Shown: in pieces, positions 8,788 through 18,017 of the stretch | How positions within the stretch are numbered: position 1 is the stretch's first letter | Layout of the letters: each line of letters starts with the position of its first letter | From: Rhizobium acidisoli | GTDB lineage: Bacteria; Pseudomonadota; Alphaproteobacteria; Rhizobiales; Rhizobiaceae | DNA: 64,000 bases | Assembly (NCBI RefSeq): GCF_002531755.2 | Contig: NZ_CP034998.1 | Coordinates: 310,001 to 374,000, forward strand | Direction: 5' to 3' | Notes under the pieces: model-generated | Database searches by the model: none | Told to the model about the DNA's origin: nothing | The model's input: only the letters and a program-made list of their open reading frames with translations | Made by a program: the position numbers and the translations under genes

Positions 8788-9867
8788 TTATCTTACCCGT
8801 TTGTTCTTGGCGTCTGCGGCGTAAACCCGGTGGATCAGCTCCGCAACGGCCTTATAGAAGACTGACGGGATGACAGTATCGACCGAGACTTGCGCAAACA
8901 TGGAGCGCGCAAGCGGCGGATCCTCGAACACCGGGATGCCGTTTTTCTCGGCAATCTCCCTGATTTTGAGCGCAATGAGGTCCTGGCCCTTGGCCAGCAC
9001 CACCGGCGCGTCGTTTTCTTCGCGCGCGTAGCGCAGCGCCACCGCATAGTGCGTCGGGTTGGCGATGACGAGCGTCGCCCGGTGCACATTCGAGATCATG
9101 CGCCGGCGCGCGCGGTCGCGCATCAGCGAGCGCTGGCGGCCCTTGACGAAGGGGTCGCCCTGCGCCTGCTTGTTTTCTTCCTTGATCTCGTGCCGCGTCA
9201 TCTTCAGCTCGGTGAACCAGTGATGACGCGTCCAGAAGACATCGACGATCGCCACGATCGCGGTGGCGATCAGCACGACGATGATGATCTTGCGCATCGC
9301 CGTCGAGATCCGCACCAGGATCGTCTGCGGATCGGAGAACATTGCGTCGATCGAGCTGAAATATTCGCTCCTCAGCACGAAAAACAGGATGACCCCGACG
9401 ACGACGACCTTGAACAGCGATTTTCCGAACTCGATGAGGCCCGGCAGGCTGAAGAGCCGTTCCCAGCCTTTAACGGGAGAGATGCGCGAGGCCTGCGGCC
9501 GGATGCGTTCGAGCACCGGCGTCGGCAGGTTCTGGAAGATGGAGGAGGCGATGCCGAACACCATGAACAGGATGAAAGCCGGCGCCAGCAGCGCCGCAGT
9601 GGCCCAGCCGAGCTTAACGAACAGCGAAAGGACGTCAGGCCCGGTCTCGATCTTCCATTGGTCGGGCTGATCGAAGATGTCGCGCAGCGTTTCAGCCATC
9701 CGCCCGACGCTGTCGGGGAGGAAGAACACCAGGTAGATATAGGTGGCAAGGATGGTCGCGAAGATCGACAGTTCGCGCGAAAACGGCACGTTGCCTTTCT
9801 CGGCGGCGTCGGTTTGCTTTTTCGCGGTCGGGGCTTCTGTTTTGCTGTCCTTGTCATCATCTGCCAA
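8788..9867 (-). CDS. flhB: Flagellar type III export gate protein FlhB
   Basis: Membrane component of the flagellar export gate that switches substrate from rod/hook to filament type. Four hydrophobic segments lie in the first 220 residues. The cytoplasmic domain carries the autocleavage motif NPTH ([13 protein letters not shown]) at about residue 275. I chose a TTG start at 9867 (product begins [14 protein letters not shown], 359 residues) because GGAGGG lies 7 bases upstream. An earlier TTG at 9885 would put that ribosome site inside the gene. Separated from fliG by a palindromic repeat region. Confidence 0.95.
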   Translation of the reverse strand: MADDDKDSKTEAPTAKKQTDAAEKGNVPFSRELSIFATILATYIYLVFFLPDSVGRMAETLRDIFDQPDQWKIETGPDVLSLFVKLGWATAALLAPAFILFMVFGIASSIFQNLPTPVLERIRPQASRISPVKGWERLFSLPGLIEFGKSLFKVVVVGVILFFVLRSEYFSSIDAMFSDPQTILVRISTAMRKIIIVVLIATAIVAIVDVFWTRHHWFTELKMTRHEIKEENKQAQGDPFVKGRQRSLMRDRARRRMISNVHRATLVIANPTHYAVALRYAREENDAPVVLAKGQDLIALKIREIAEKNGIPVFEDPPLARSMFAQVSVDTVIPSVFYKAVAELIHRVYAADAKNKRVR

Positions 9868-9900
9868 GTCGCGGCCCTCCGTCAAAGATATAGAGCGCAG

Positions 9901-10006
9901 CTAATGCATGTCGCCCAAACACGTGCAGCGGTTTTGGATGACGACATGCGTCAAAACAAAGAGCTAAAGCGCGTCGCGGAAACCGGGTTCCTGCGACGCG
10001 CTTTAG
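9901..10006. repeat. Palindromic intergenic repeat between fliG and flhB
   Basis: Two adjoining palindromes. The first runs from GCATGTCGCCCAAA (from 9906) to ACGACATGC (to 9949) and is nearly the same as a copy at 14631-14680. The second is a perfect 14-bp inverted repeat (CTAAAGCGCGTCGC at 9964-9977, GCGACGCGCTTTAG at 9993-10006). This is the style of rhizobial intergenic mosaic (RIME-like) repeats. It may form a hairpin in the fliG-flhB message. Confidence 0.75.
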
Positions 10007-10098
10007 AGCGCGGCCTATTGTTGGAAGGGTAGTCGCCTGTGGCATGGCGATCAACAGCCGCCTTGCGGGCGGCTGGATTTGTTAACAGTCTCGCAGGA

Positions 10099-11139
10099 TC
10101 AGGCGGCTGCCGAAGCGTCGCCTTCTTTTTCCTTGAGTTCGATCTGGCCAGAATTGGCCAGGCGAATCGCTTCCTGCGCCACGGCGCGCCGGGCAATGGC
10201 GATCTCGCGCGGATTGACGCCGCCCATGCCGCTCTGCAGATCCGATTCGATCATGCGGCGCTGGCGCGGGCTGATGGCGGAGAGAACCGATTCGCGGATC
10301 TCGGGCGGCGAACCGCGCAGGGAGACGGTGAGCACATCCGTCGAGATGTCGTTGAGCAGCAGGACACGGCTGCGCTGCGGCATGTACATGAGGTCCTCGA
10401 ACAGGAAGATCTTCGGGCGGACCTTGTTGACGGATTCGCGGCTGATCGATTCGAGCGAGGTAAGCAGCGTGTCGACCTGCGGCTTGTCGAGCTCGTTCAT
10501 CAGATCGGCGACCTTCGTCGAGCCGGCGGCATTGCGCTCTGCCTCGACCTCGGCAAGCAGCGTCATGACCTGGTTCTCGATGATCTGCGCAGCCTTCGGG
10601 CTGACGGTCTTCATATTGACGGTTCGGTTCATGATGTCGGCGCGGCGGTTGTCGGGAAGCTGCAGCAGCACCTTGGCGCCGAAGTTGGAAGGCATCATCG
10701 ACAGAATATAAGCAACGGTCTGCGGATGTTCGCGCAGCAGGAACTGGGCGATGAATGTCGGCTCCGCCTCGCTGAGGCGATCCCAGATCGAGGTTTCGTA
10801 GGCCTGGAACGCCGTGCGGCGGCCGAGCAGGCTGTCGACCTCGTCAGGCGTCAGGCCTTCTTCCAGAATGGCTTCGATCGCCTTGGCGTTGTCCATCAGT
10901 CCGGCGCCCTCGGTGAAGAGGTCTTCGAACTCGGAGACGAGCATCAACAGCTCGTCCGGCGGAATGGCGCGCAGCGACTGGGCGGATGAGATAATGGTCT
11001 GCAATTCGGCCTGGGTGAAATATTTCAACAGCCGGCCGGCGACGCCCTTTCCCATAGCGAGAAGAACAGCCGCCGCCTTTTCAGCCTGGGTCAACGGTTT
11101 CCCGGCTAGCGCGCCGCCGAAATCGTCAAAGTCCATCAT
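10099..11139 (-). CDS. fliG: Flagellar motor switch protein FliG
   Basis: Rotor protein that binds the FliF tail and contacts MotA through charged residues in its C-terminal domain. The 346-residue product has the three FliG domains. Recognisable are the N-terminal LTQAEKAAAVLLAMGKGVA, the middle HPQTVAYILSMMPSNFGAKV and the C-terminal torque domain with LFLFEDLMYMP-like sequence (read as IFLFEDLMYMPQRSRVLLL). It lies between fliN and flhB in the minus-strand switch operon. Confidence 0.97.
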   Translation of the reverse strand: MMDFDDFGGALAGKPLTQAEKAAAVLLAMGKGVAGRLLKYFTQAELQTIISSAQSLRAIPPDELLMLVSEFEDLFTEGAGLMDNAKAIEAILEEGLTPDEVDSLLGRRTAFQAYETSIWDRLSEAEPTFIAQFLLREHPQTVAYILSMMPSNFGAKVLLQLPDNRRADIMNRTVNMKTVSPKAAQIIENQVMTLLAEVEAERNAAGSTKVADLMNELDKPQVDTLLTSLESISRESVNKVRPKIFLFEDLMYMPQRSRVLLLNDISTDVLTVSLRGSPPEIRESVLSAISPRQRRMIESDLQSGMGGVNPREIAIARRAVAQEAIRLANSGQIELKEKEGDASAAA

Positions 11140-11167
11140 GGTCTAACCTCTCCGTCCCACACAGGGA

Positions 11168-11755
11168 TCAGGCTTTTTTCGTACTCAAAACTTCTATCAG
11201 TTTCACACCGAATCGGGTGTCGTCGTTATCAAGCACCGTAATCTCGCCGCGGGCAATCCTGCGGCCGTTCACCATGATCTCGACCGGCTCGCCGATTTTC
11301 TTGTCGAGGGCGATCGTCGCCCCTTCATTGAGGTTCATCAGGCCGGAGACCTGCATGCGGCTGGTGCCGAGCATGATCTGGACATCGATCGGAATGTCCA
11401 TGATCAGTTCGAAATTGGAATTCAAGGCGCTGCCGAGCGGAGCCGGCGACGCATCGAAAGAAGGGGTGCTGCCGAAATCCATGCCGGCAGCCGCGCCGGC
11501 ATTGCCGGCACCGAAATCGCCGCCGAAATCGTCGCCGCCGAACGGGCTGTCCGAAATCTCGCCGCCGAAAGCCGCCAGATCGGTTCCTGCTGCGAAGGCG
11601 TCGTTCTGCAGGTCGTCGCCAAACTGCGGCAGGTCGCCATCGGCATCCTGCTTCAGCACGCCGCGCAGATCGTCGATCGCCTGATCGAGATCCGCTTCGC
11701 TGCCCGGCATATCCAGGGAGAGGTCGCTGTTCTGCTGTGTTTTCTTCGTAGCCAT
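11168..11755 (-). CDS. fliN: Flagellar motor switch protein FliN (long N-terminal form)
   Basis: C-ring protein that, with FliM, controls motor switching or speed and supports export. The conserved SpoA domain is in the last 85 residues ([20 protein letters not shown], then [18 protein letters not shown]). At 195 residues it is about 60 longer than the enterobacterial protein. The extra N-terminal part is acidic and Gly/Ala/Asp-rich, with repeated [14 protein letters not shown] sequence, probably flexible. Lies between fliM and fliG. Confidence 0.95.
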   Translation of the reverse strand: MATKKTQQNSDLSLDMPGSEADLDQAIDDLRGVLKQDADGDLPQFGDDLQNDAFAAGTDLAAFGGEISDSPFGGDDFGGDFGAGNAGAAAGMDFGSTPSFDASPAPLGSALNSNFELIMDIPIDVQIMLGTSRMQVSGLMNLNEGATIALDKKIGEPVEIMVNGRRIARGEITVLDNDDTRFGVKLIEVLSTKKA

Positions 11756-11820
11756 GAAATCACTATTCCAGTTGAAACTTGCCTCAAACTGCCTTTGCAG
11801 CCCGAAAGCCAGAGAACCGA

Positions 11821-12771
11821 TTAATTCATTAAATGACGGATGAGTTCGTCATCCGAGTTCATCGTATCCTTGACGCGGACCATGTAGTTTTCGCCTGAAC
11901 GCCCGAACTCGCACACATACAATTCCTTGCTGTTGGCGCTGACCTCGACGCGCACGTCGCCATGGTCACGGAAAGGAATGACGTCGCCAACCATCAGCTT
12001 CGAGATCGTGCGCAATGTCAGGTCCTGCAGCCTGATCTTGGCCTCGAGCGTGACATGCGAGCGGCGAACCTGGTCGCCGAGCTGTTCGGTCCATTCCGCT
12101 GAGCTGCCGCCGGACTGGCGCTTCGGCTTCGGCGGCGTCACCTTGGTCTTCAACAGCGCCGTCTGCGGAACCATCAACGAAAATTCCGACACGATGCCGG
12201 CAAGCGTGATCGACATATTGATGGCGGCGGCGAATTCGTCCGGGCGGTCTTCCGGCGGCCGGGCGCGCATCTCAAGGGCGTGTGGGACCGAGAGGCTCGG
12301 TTCGAAGCCGCCGGGTGCGTTGACGGCCGAGCGCAGCACCTTGGCGATCTTGTCGAAAACCATCACCGCCAGGTCCGTCTCGATGATCGACAGCAGCCGG
12401 TCGGCAGGCTCCTCGATCGTATCGGCGGTGGCGCCGAGCAGGTGCTCCATCAGCGTAATGACGAAACCGTTGCCGCAGGCAATCGTGATGTTCTGCGACC
12501 AGTTGCGCAAGGTCGCATCGACGAGCGTGACGTTCGAGCTCAGGTCGTCGATCAGATGGTTCTTGTAGCCGATTTCGCAGCCGAGATAGTTGACCGTCAC
12601 CTCGAGGCCGGTCTCGCTCTTGATGACGTCGGGAAAGAATTCGCTGTAGATTTCCCCGAAGGAGCTGCAGATCTTGGCGACCCTGCCTTTGTCGCCGAGC
12701 CCGCCGGTCAGCTTGGCGAGAAGGGCAGGATCCATTGCCGGTTTGTCGTGCGAAGCATTGCTCATGGTCAT
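11821..12771 (-). CDS. fliM: Flagellar motor switch protein FliM
   Basis: C-ring protein that binds CheY-P and couples to FliG and FliN. The 316-residue product has the central FliM domain and a C-terminal SpoA domain ([13 protein letters not shown], then [20 protein letters not shown]). The usual N-terminal CheY-binding helix (LSQxEIDALL) is not seen. The N-terminus instead reads [17 protein letters not shown]. The start ATG at 12771 directly follows the motA stop. An alternative ATG lies 6 bases further in. Confidence 0.94.
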   Translation of the reverse strand: MTMSNASHDKPAMDPALLAKLTGGLGDKGRVAKICSSFGEIYSEFFPDVIKSETGLEVTVNYLGCEIGYKNHLIDDLSSNVTLVDATLRNWSQNITIACGNGFVITLMEHLLGATADTIEEPADRLLSIIETDLAVMVFDKIAKVLRSAVNAPGGFEPSLSVPHALEMRARPPEDRPDEFAAAINMSITLAGIVSEFSLMVPQTALLKTKVTPPKPKRQSGGSSAEWTEQLGDQVRRSHVTLEAKIRLQDLTLRTISKLMVGDVIPFRDHGDVRVEVSANSKELYVCEFGRSGENYMVRVKDTMNSDDELIRHLMN

Positions 12772-13644
12772 TTAAGCCGCCTTGTTTTCGCCGCCTGGGT
12801 TCATCATTTCCTGTTCGACCGCATCGATGGACGGGCGCTCGTAAGCCGAGATCGTCTTGCGGCCGTATTCGAGAGCGACTTGCGGCACCGAGCCGTTCAT
12901 GTAGGCAAGCAGCGTCTGCTTGACGATGACGTAAAGGCGGTGCTGCTTGTTGCGCACGATCTTGATCTGGGAGACCAGCGGCGAGCAGACGCAGTAGGAC
13001 AAGAGGATGCCGAGGAAGGTGCCGACCAGCGCCGAGCCGATCAGGTGGCCGAGCACTTCGGGCGAATCGTTGATATGGGCCATCGCCTTGATGACGCCGA
13101 GAACCGCCGCGACGATACCGATCGCCGGGAAGGAATCGCCCATGATCTGGATCGCGTAGTAGGGCTTCATCTTGTCGTGCATGATGGTGTTGAGCTCTTC
13201 GTCCATCAGCGCTTCGATTTCGTGGCTGCGGGCGTTGCCGATGATGATCAGGCGCACATAGTCACAGATGAAGGCCGTCAGTTCCTTGTTCTTCAGAATG
13301 GTTGGGGCCGACTGGAAGATCGTCGATTCTGCCGGATTGTCGATATGGGCTTCGATTTCGTTACGCGACTTGGTGCGCAGGTCGCGCATCAAGGAATAGA
13401 GCACGCCGAGCGTATCGAGATAATTGCGTTCCTTCGGCACGGCGTGCTTGAAGGCTTCGCCGAGCGCCTTGCCGGAATCCTTCACCACCTTCATCGGGTT
13501 CGCCATGATGAAGCTGCCGAGACCGGCGCCGCCGATGATCACGAATTCGAAGGGCTGGAACAGCGCGTCCACGTGGCCGCCCATTGCCATGAAGCTGCCG
13601 ATGACACAGCCGCAAGTCACTATAAATCCGATAATGATATTCAT
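12772..13644 (-). CDS. motA: Flagellar motor stator protein MotA
   Basis: Proton-channel subunit of the stator, 290 residues. It has four membrane segments: two near the N-terminus (starting [18 protein letters not shown]) and two around residues 160-215. A cytoplasmic loop between them carries the charged residues that push on FliG. I start at ATG 13644, where the protein begins with the membrane segment. The longer open frame upstream has no MotA-like sequence. It heads the switch operon and is divergent from flgF, unlike enterobacteria where motA pairs with motB. Confidence 0.96.
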   Translation of the reverse strand: MNIIIGFIVTCGCVIGSFMAMGGHVDALFQPFEFVIIGGAGLGSFIMANPMKVVKDSGKALGEAFKHAVPKERNYLDTLGVLYSLMRDLRTKSRNEIEAHIDNPAESTIFQSAPTILKNKELTAFICDYVRLIIIGNARSHEIEALMDEELNTIMHDKMKPYYAIQIMGDSFPAIGIVAAVLGVIKAMAHINDSPEVLGHLIGSALVGTFLGILLSYCVCSPLVSQIKIVRNKQHRLYVIVKQTLLAYMNGSVPQVALEYGRKTISAYERPSIDAVEQEMMNPGGENKAA

Positions 13645-13746
13645 CGTCAGCCCAATCTGAACGTTACTTTTCTCTAAGACGGTTAGGGTTTCTGCCTTGC
13701 GTGAGGCTGATGAACGGGCCCGCGCGCCAAGCATTTCCGCGTGCCA

Positions 13747-13765
13747 GCTTCGCGCAAGCATCTGG
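13747..13765. promoter_or_regulatory. CGCAAG element between motA and flgF
   Basis: GCTTCGCGCAAGCATCTGGCG, with CGCAAG at 13753-13758, sits in the 255-base divergent gap between motA and flgF. It is about 110 bases from motA and 142 from flgF. It matches elements before fliF, flgB, rem, flgE and flhA and may serve both directions. The rest of the gap shows no gene. Confidence 0.45.
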
Positions 13766-13899
13766 CGTCAGTCTTAAGGAGACGAATGGGTGCCCGCACC
13801 CGTTTCTGAGATGCCGCCTCAGCGAAATCCCGGCCGAACCTCATAAGACGACGCCCGGCTTTTCGTTCCGTTCATCGCCAATGCTTGGAGCCTACCGAC

Positions 13900-14634
13900 A
13901 TGCAATCCGGTCTTTATGTTTCTCTGTCGTCGCAGATGGCTCTCGAAAAGCGCCTGAACACCATCGCAGACAACATGGCGAACGTGAACACGACCGGTTT
14001 TCGCGCCACCGAGGTGAAGTTCGACGAGATGGTGGCGGCGACCAAGAACAAGCTGAACACCAAGGTCGCCTTCGTTTCCCAGGGCAATGACTATCTGAAC
14101 GAGTCGAACGGCGAGCTGCAGCACACCGGCAACATGCTTGATTTCGCCATCAAGGGCGATGCGTGGTTCTCGCTCGATACGCCCGCCGGCCGGGTGCTGA
14201 CGAGGGACGGCCGCTTCACCCTCAAGGATACCGGCGAACTGGTCTCGATCCGCGGATATCCCGTTCTCGACGCCGGCGGCGCACCGATCCAGCTCAACTC
14301 CAAAGGCGGCGAGCCGGCCGTCGGCACCGACGGCATCATCTATCAGGGTGACCGCCAGGTCGGTTCACTCGGGCTGTTCGAGGCGGATATCAGCAAGGGT
14401 TACCTGCGCTACGAAAACAGCGGCATCATGACCACCGACCAGCCGCGCGCCGTCGTCGACCGCTTCAATGTCGGTGTCGAGCAGGGTTATCTCGAAAACT
14501 CCAATGTCAACGCCATGCGCGAGATCACCCAGCTGATCGAAGTCAACCGCGCCTTCGAAAGCGTCTCGTCGCTGATGCGCGACAGCGAGGATTCCTTCAA
14601 GGAAGCCGTCCAGACGCTTGGAGGTAGCCGCTAA
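13900..14634 (+). CDS. flgF: Flagellar proximal rod protein FlgF
   Basis: Rod subunit exported through the flagellar apparatus. The 244-residue product has the N-terminal rod signature (ALEKRLNTIADNMANVNTTG) and the C-terminal helical motif (VNAMREITQLIEVNRAFES). I chose ATG 13900, which has GGAG 9 bases upstream. An in-frame TTG at 13885 is less likely. Its stop codon runs directly into a palindromic repeat. First gene of a unit with fliI. Confidence 0.95.
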   Translation: MQSGLYVSLSSQMALEKRLNTIADNMANVNTTGFRATEVKFDEMVAATKNKLNTKVAFVSQGNDYLNESNGELQHTGNMLDFAIKGDAWFSLDTPAGRVLTRDGRFTLKDTGELVSIRGYPVLDAGGAPIQLNSKGGEPAVGTDGIIYQGDRQVGSLGLFEADISKGYLRYENSGIMTTDQPRAVVDRFNVGVEQGYLENSNVNAMREITQLIEVNRAFESVSSLMRDSEDSFKEAVQTLGGSR

Positions 14635-14680
14635 TGCATGTCGCCCAAAAGTGTGCAGCGGTTTTGGGAGGACGACATGC
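14631..14680. repeat. Palindromic intergenic repeat between flgF and fliI
   Basis: Second copy of the element seen at 9901-9949. Both begin CTAATGCATGTCGCCCAAA, continue through GTGCAGCGGTTTTGG and end ACGACATGC. Outer arms GCATGTCG/CGACATGC and inner arms CCCAAAA/TTTTGGG can form a hairpin. It starts at the flgF stop codon. RIME-like dispersed repeat. Confidence 0.75.
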
Positions 14681-14729
14681 ATAAGAACAGAGACCGAAAA
14701 TGCGTCGCATTTGCGGGTGGGATTGAAGA

Positions 14730-16127
14730 ATGAGCACCACGCTGCTGTCCGAGGACGGTCTTTCCCCGAAGCTGGCGCATCTGGCTGGCCTCGTCGACCG
14801 ATACGCATCGCCGGAGTTTTCGGTTGCCCATGGCGGTCGCGTGCAGACCATCGCTGCCGGTCACTACACGGTTCGCGGTCTCTCCCGCCATGTTCGCCTC
14901 GGCGAGTTCGTCGCCCATAAATCGGCAACCGGCATCCATTTGGGCGAGGTCGTTCGCGTCGAGCCGGATCTGATCTATGTCTGCCCGATCGAACCAGGCG
15001 AGCCGATCGGCATCCACGATACGGTCATCCGCAAGGGCGCCTTCCGCATCTCGCCGTCGGACAACTGGTGCGGGCGCACCGTCAACTCGCTCTGCGAGCC
15101 GATCGACGGCCTCGGCCCGATCGCCGAGGGCCTCGACCGCCGCTCGATCTCCAATACCGCGCCGCCCTCGATGACCCGCAAGCGTGTCGAGGCCGGCTTC
15201 AAGACCGGCGTACGCGCCATCGACATCTTCTCGCCGCTCTGCCTCGGGCAGCGTCTCGGCATCTTCGCCGGCTCCGGCGTCGGCAAGTCGACGCTGCTGT
15301 CCATGCTCGCCCGCGCCGATGCCTTCGACAAGGTCGTCATTGCGCTTGTCGGCGAACGGGGCCGCGAGGTGCGCGAATTCATCGAGGATACGCTCGGCAG
15401 CAACATGAAGAAGGCGATAGCCGTCGTCGCCACCAGCGACGAGAGCCCGATGCTGCGCAAGATGGCGCCGCTGACGGCGGTCACCATCGCCGAGCATTTC
15501 CGCGACAAGGGTGAGAACGTCCTGTTCATCGTCGACAGCGTCACGCGTTTCGCCCATGCGATCCGCGAGGTGGCGACCGCCTCCGGCGAGCCGCCGATCG
15601 CCCGCGGCTACCCGGCTTCCGTCTTCACCGAGCTGCCGCGCCTGTTGGAGCGCGCCGGTCCCGGCCCCGAGGGCGCCGGCACCATCACCGCGATCATCTC
15701 GATCCTCGTCGACGGCGATAACCACAACGACCCGATCGCCGATTCTACGCGCGGCATTCTCGATGGTCATATCGTCCTGCAGCGCAGCCTTGCCGAAGAA
15801 GGGCGTTATCCGCCGATCGATCCGCTCGCCTCGATCTCTCGTCTTGCCCGCAAGGCCTGGACGCCGGACCAGGAAAAGCTGGTGTCGCGGCTGAAAGTGC
15901 TGATCCACCGCTTCGAGGAAACGCGCGACCTGCGCCTGATCGGCGGTTACCGCCAGGGAGCCGATCCCGATCTCGACATGGCGGTCAAGCAGGTGCCGAT
16001 CATTTACGACGTCCTGAAACAGTCGCCGGGCGATCGCAACTCGCCCGATGCCTTTGCCGATCTCGCCGGCGCCCTCAAGGCTGCAGCCGGTGTCGGCAAT
16101 CAGGGCGGAGCCATCCAGAGGAGATAG
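14730..16127 (+). CDS. fliI: Flagellum-specific ATPase FliI
   Basis: Cytoplasmic hexameric ATPase that unloads substrates at the flagellar export gate. The 465-residue protein has Walker A (FAGSGVGKSTLL) and Walker B (VLFIVDSVTRFA) motifs. It also has the F1-ATPase-like sequences ERGREVREFIED and PIARGYPASVFTELPRLLER. The C-terminal region ends with a helical domain. Located between flgF and a small membrane protein gene. Its regulator FliH and stalk protein FliJ are not beside it; candidates lie at 30097 and 44811. Confidence 0.97.
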   Translation: MSTTLLSEDGLSPKLAHLAGLVDRYASPEFSVAHGGRVQTIAAGHYTVRGLSRHVRLGEFVAHKSATGIHLGEVVRVEPDLIYVCPIEPGEPIGIHDTVIRKGAFRISPSDNWCGRTVNSLCEPIDGLGPIAEGLDRRSISNTAPPSMTRKRVEAGFKTGVRAIDIFSPLCLGQRLGIFAGSGVGKSTLLSMLARADAFDKVVIALVGERGREVREFIEDTLGSNMKKAIAVVATSDESPMLRKMAPLTAVTIAEHFRDKGENVLFIVDSVTRFAHAIREVATASGEPPIARGYPASVFTELPRLLERAGPGPEGAGTITAIISILVDGDNHNDPIADSTRGILDGHIVLQRSLAEEGRYPPIDPLASISRLARKAWTPDQEKLVSRLKVLIHRFEETRDLRLIGGYRQGADPDLDMAVKQVPIIYDVLKQSPGDRNSPDAFADLAGALKAAAGVGNQGGAIQRR

Positions 16128-16129
16128 AT

Positions 16130-16672
16130 GTGGCTGAATTCGACGACGAACGCATCGCTTCCCCGAAGCAGCGCGGGAAGGCCGCCCGCCTGGATCGGTT
16201 TCTGACCTTTGCCGGCCTGGCGCTTGCCGGCGCCTCCGCGTTCTTTCCCTGGTATGTTTTCTTCAACGAAGACAAATTCGGCATCAATATCGCCGCCAGC
16301 GACAATTCCCGCGAGCTGCCGGATTGGCCGGCTCGTAACGTCTTCAGCGTCTCGCCGCTTGCCATGGTCAACAAGAACGAGCCGGACAAGAAGGCGCCGC
16401 CGATCGATCCGCTGACGACGGCGACGGTCTCCGACCTCGGCAAGGAGCGCGAGGGCCGCCCCATCCTGGAGGATCAGCCCTTCCCCGGCAAGTCGTCCTT
16501 CCGCCTGCTGCACGTCTCCAATGGTCGGGCGCTGATCGAGGACACCTCCGGCATGTATGTGGTGCGCGTCGGCTCGATCTTGCCGGATCAGAGCCGCCTT
16601 GCGACAATCGAACAGCGCGAGGGCAAGTGGATGATCGTCACCTCCAAGGGTGAGACCTACCAGAACAACTGA
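16130..16672 (+). CDS. Conserved hypothetical membrane-anchored protein next to fliI
   Basis: Product of 180 residues I cannot name. It starts with GTG two bases after the fliI stop, with GGAGATAG upstream. The N-terminus is charged, then there is one membrane segment at about residues 25-43 (LTFAGLALAGASAFFPWYVF). The middle is Pro/Lys/Asp-rich and likely extended. The C-terminal 60 residues form a compact domain (ALIEDTSGMYVVRVGSILP, then REGKWMIVTSKGETY). The layout (inner-membrane anchor and periplasmic beta domain) and the operon suggest a flagellar basal-body accessory protein. A terminator follows. Confidence 0.8.
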   Translation: MAEFDDERIASPKQRGKAARLDRFLTFAGLALAGASAFFPWYVFFNEDKFGINIAASDNSRELPDWPARNVFSVSPLAMVNKNEPDKKAPPIDPLTTATVSDLGKEREGRPILEDQPFPGKSSFRLLHVSNGRALIEDTSGMYVVRVGSILPDQSRLATIEQREGKWMIVTSKGETYQNN

Positions 16673-16699
16673 ACCTGTCGGTCAACGCCTGAGGCAAGA

Positions 16700-16738
16700 G
16701 AGGCTCCGCCGCGAACCGGCCGGGGCCTCGGTTTTTTT
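16700..16738 (+). terminator. Rho-independent terminator after the flgF-fliI unit
   Basis: GAGGCTCCG (16700-16708) pairs with CGGGGCCTC (16721-16729) and is followed by GG and seven T residues. It ends the flgF-fliI-hypothetical unit. Confidence 0.85.
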
Positions 16739-16786
16739 GGGGCGCGGCGCTCCCCGAAAAGCGCCTTGAAACCTGAATTCCCGTAA

Positions 16787-16803
16787 GTCCCACGCAAGAT
16801 TAC
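16787..16803 (+). promoter_or_regulatory. CGCAAG element upstream of flgB
   Basis: GTCCCACGCAAGATTACCG, with CGCAAG at 16793-16798, lies 41 bases before the flgB ATG. It is a member of the recurrent flagellar upstream element. It probably marks the start of the flgB-to-fliP unit. Confidence 0.45.
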
Positions 16804-16839
16804 CGCAATAGGTTCGGGACAGTAAAAACGGAGAGTCTC

Positions 16840-17232
16840 ATGCAACCGATCCAACTTTTCGACTTGGCTTCGCGACAGGCGGAATGGCTGACGATCCGTC
16901 AGCAGGTTGTTGCCGGCAACATCGCGAATGCCAATACCCCGAAGTTCCGCGCCAAGGACGTCACGCCCTTCGATGCCGTGCTCGACAAATCAGACATCAC
17001 CATGGCGCGCACCAATCCGGCGCATCTCAGCGGCAATGATTTCAGCGCCAGCGGCGATATCGACGTCAAGGACGCCTCACTCGACCAGGAAATCGGCGTC
17101 CAGGAATCCGGTAACACGGTCGGTCTGGCCGAGGAGCTCTCCAAGTCCGGCGATATCAAGCGTCAGTACGATCTCAACACCTCGCTGGTCAGTTCCTTCA
17201 ACCGCATGATGCTGATGACCGTCAGGAAGTAA
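16840..17232 (+). CDS. flgB: Flagellar proximal rod protein FlgB
   Basis: Rod subunit of 130 residues nearest the MS ring. The N-terminal rod motif is clear ([18 protein letters not shown]). The C-terminal helix is [19 protein letters not shown]. First gene of a long unit (flgB-flgC-fliE-flgG-flgA-flgI-motE-flgH-fliL-fliP) and five bases before flgC. CGGAGAG precedes the start. Confidence 0.96.
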   Translation: MQPIQLFDLASRQAEWLTIRQQVVAGNIANANTPKFRAKDVTPFDAVLDKSDITMARTNPAHLSGNDFSASGDIDVKDASLDQEIGVQESGNTVGLAEELSKSGDIKRQYDLNTSLVSSFNRMMLMTVRK

Positions 17233-17237
17233 AAGTC

Positions 17238-17654
17238 ATGGATCCGCTTTCAGCAGCAATGAAAATCGCCGGTTCCGGGCTCGAGGCGCAGTCGACGCGC
17301 CTGCGCATCGTTTCGGAAAACATCGCCAACGCCCGCTCGACCGGCGACACACCCGGTGCCGATCCCTATCGCCGCAAGACGATCACCTTCGGCCAGCAGA
17401 TGGATCGTGTGAGCGGTGTCGAGACGGTCGACGTCAAGAAGGTCGGCGTCGACGAAGGCGACTTCAGCACCGAATTCGACCCCAGCAATCCGGCTGCGGA
17501 CCAGAAGGGCGTCGTCAAGCTGCCGAACGTCAACATTCTGGTCGAGATGGCCGACATGCGCGAAGCCAACCGCTCGTACGACGCCAATCTGCAGACCATC
17601 AAGCAGACCCGCGATCTCATCTCCTCCACGATCGATCTCCTGAAGAGCCAATAA
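17238..17654 (+). CDS. flgC: Flagellar proximal rod protein FlgC
   Basis: Rod protein of 138 residues. The conserved N-terminal part reads [20 protein letters not shown] and the C-terminal motif is [20 protein letters not shown]. It lies between flgB and fliE with spacing of a few bases, which fits assembly of the proximal rod from these products. Confidence 0.96.
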   Translation: MDPLSAAMKIAGSGLEAQSTRLRIVSENIANARSTGDTPGADPYRRKTITFGQQMDRVSGVETVDVKKVGVDEGDFSTEFDPSNPAADQKGVVKLPNVNILVEMADMREANRSYDANLQTIKQTRDLISSTIDLLKSQ

Positions 17655-17656
17655 TT

Positions 17657-17998
17657 ATGATCAGCAGCGTCCAGAATGTCAGCAACCTTTCGATGACTCG
17701 TGCGCTTGGCGCCGTCGACACCGAAAATTCGGCCTCGTCGTCTGCCGCCACCATGCCGGGCACCGCAGGTGCGGCCAATAATATGAGCTTCGCCTCGGTC
17801 ATGGGCAACATGGCGAGCGACGCGGTCAGCAGCCTGAAGGGCGCGGAAAGCATGTCCTTTGCCGGGATCAAAGGCACGGCGACGACGCGTGAAGTCGTCG
17901 ATTCCATGCTCCAGGCCGAGCAGACGCTGCAGACGGCGATCGCCATCCGCGACAAGGTCGTCTCGGCCTTTCTCGAAGTCACCAAGATGCAGATGTAA
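17657..17998 (+). CDS. fliE: Flagellar hook-basal body junction protein FliE
   Basis: Small protein (113 residues) linking the MS ring to the rod and required early in export. The C-terminal FliE motif is seen as TTREVVDSMLQAEQTLQTAI followed by RDKVVSAFLEVTKMQM. It begins two bases after the flgC stop and is 19 bases before flgG. Confidence 0.95.
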   Translation: MISSVQNVSNLSMTRALGAVDTENSASSSAATMPGTAGAANNMSFASVMGNMASDAVSSLKGAESMSFAGIKGTATTREVVDSMLQAEQTLQTAIAIRDKVVSAFLEVTKMQM

Positions 17999-18017
17999 CT
18001 GATTTGAGGACGAACAC

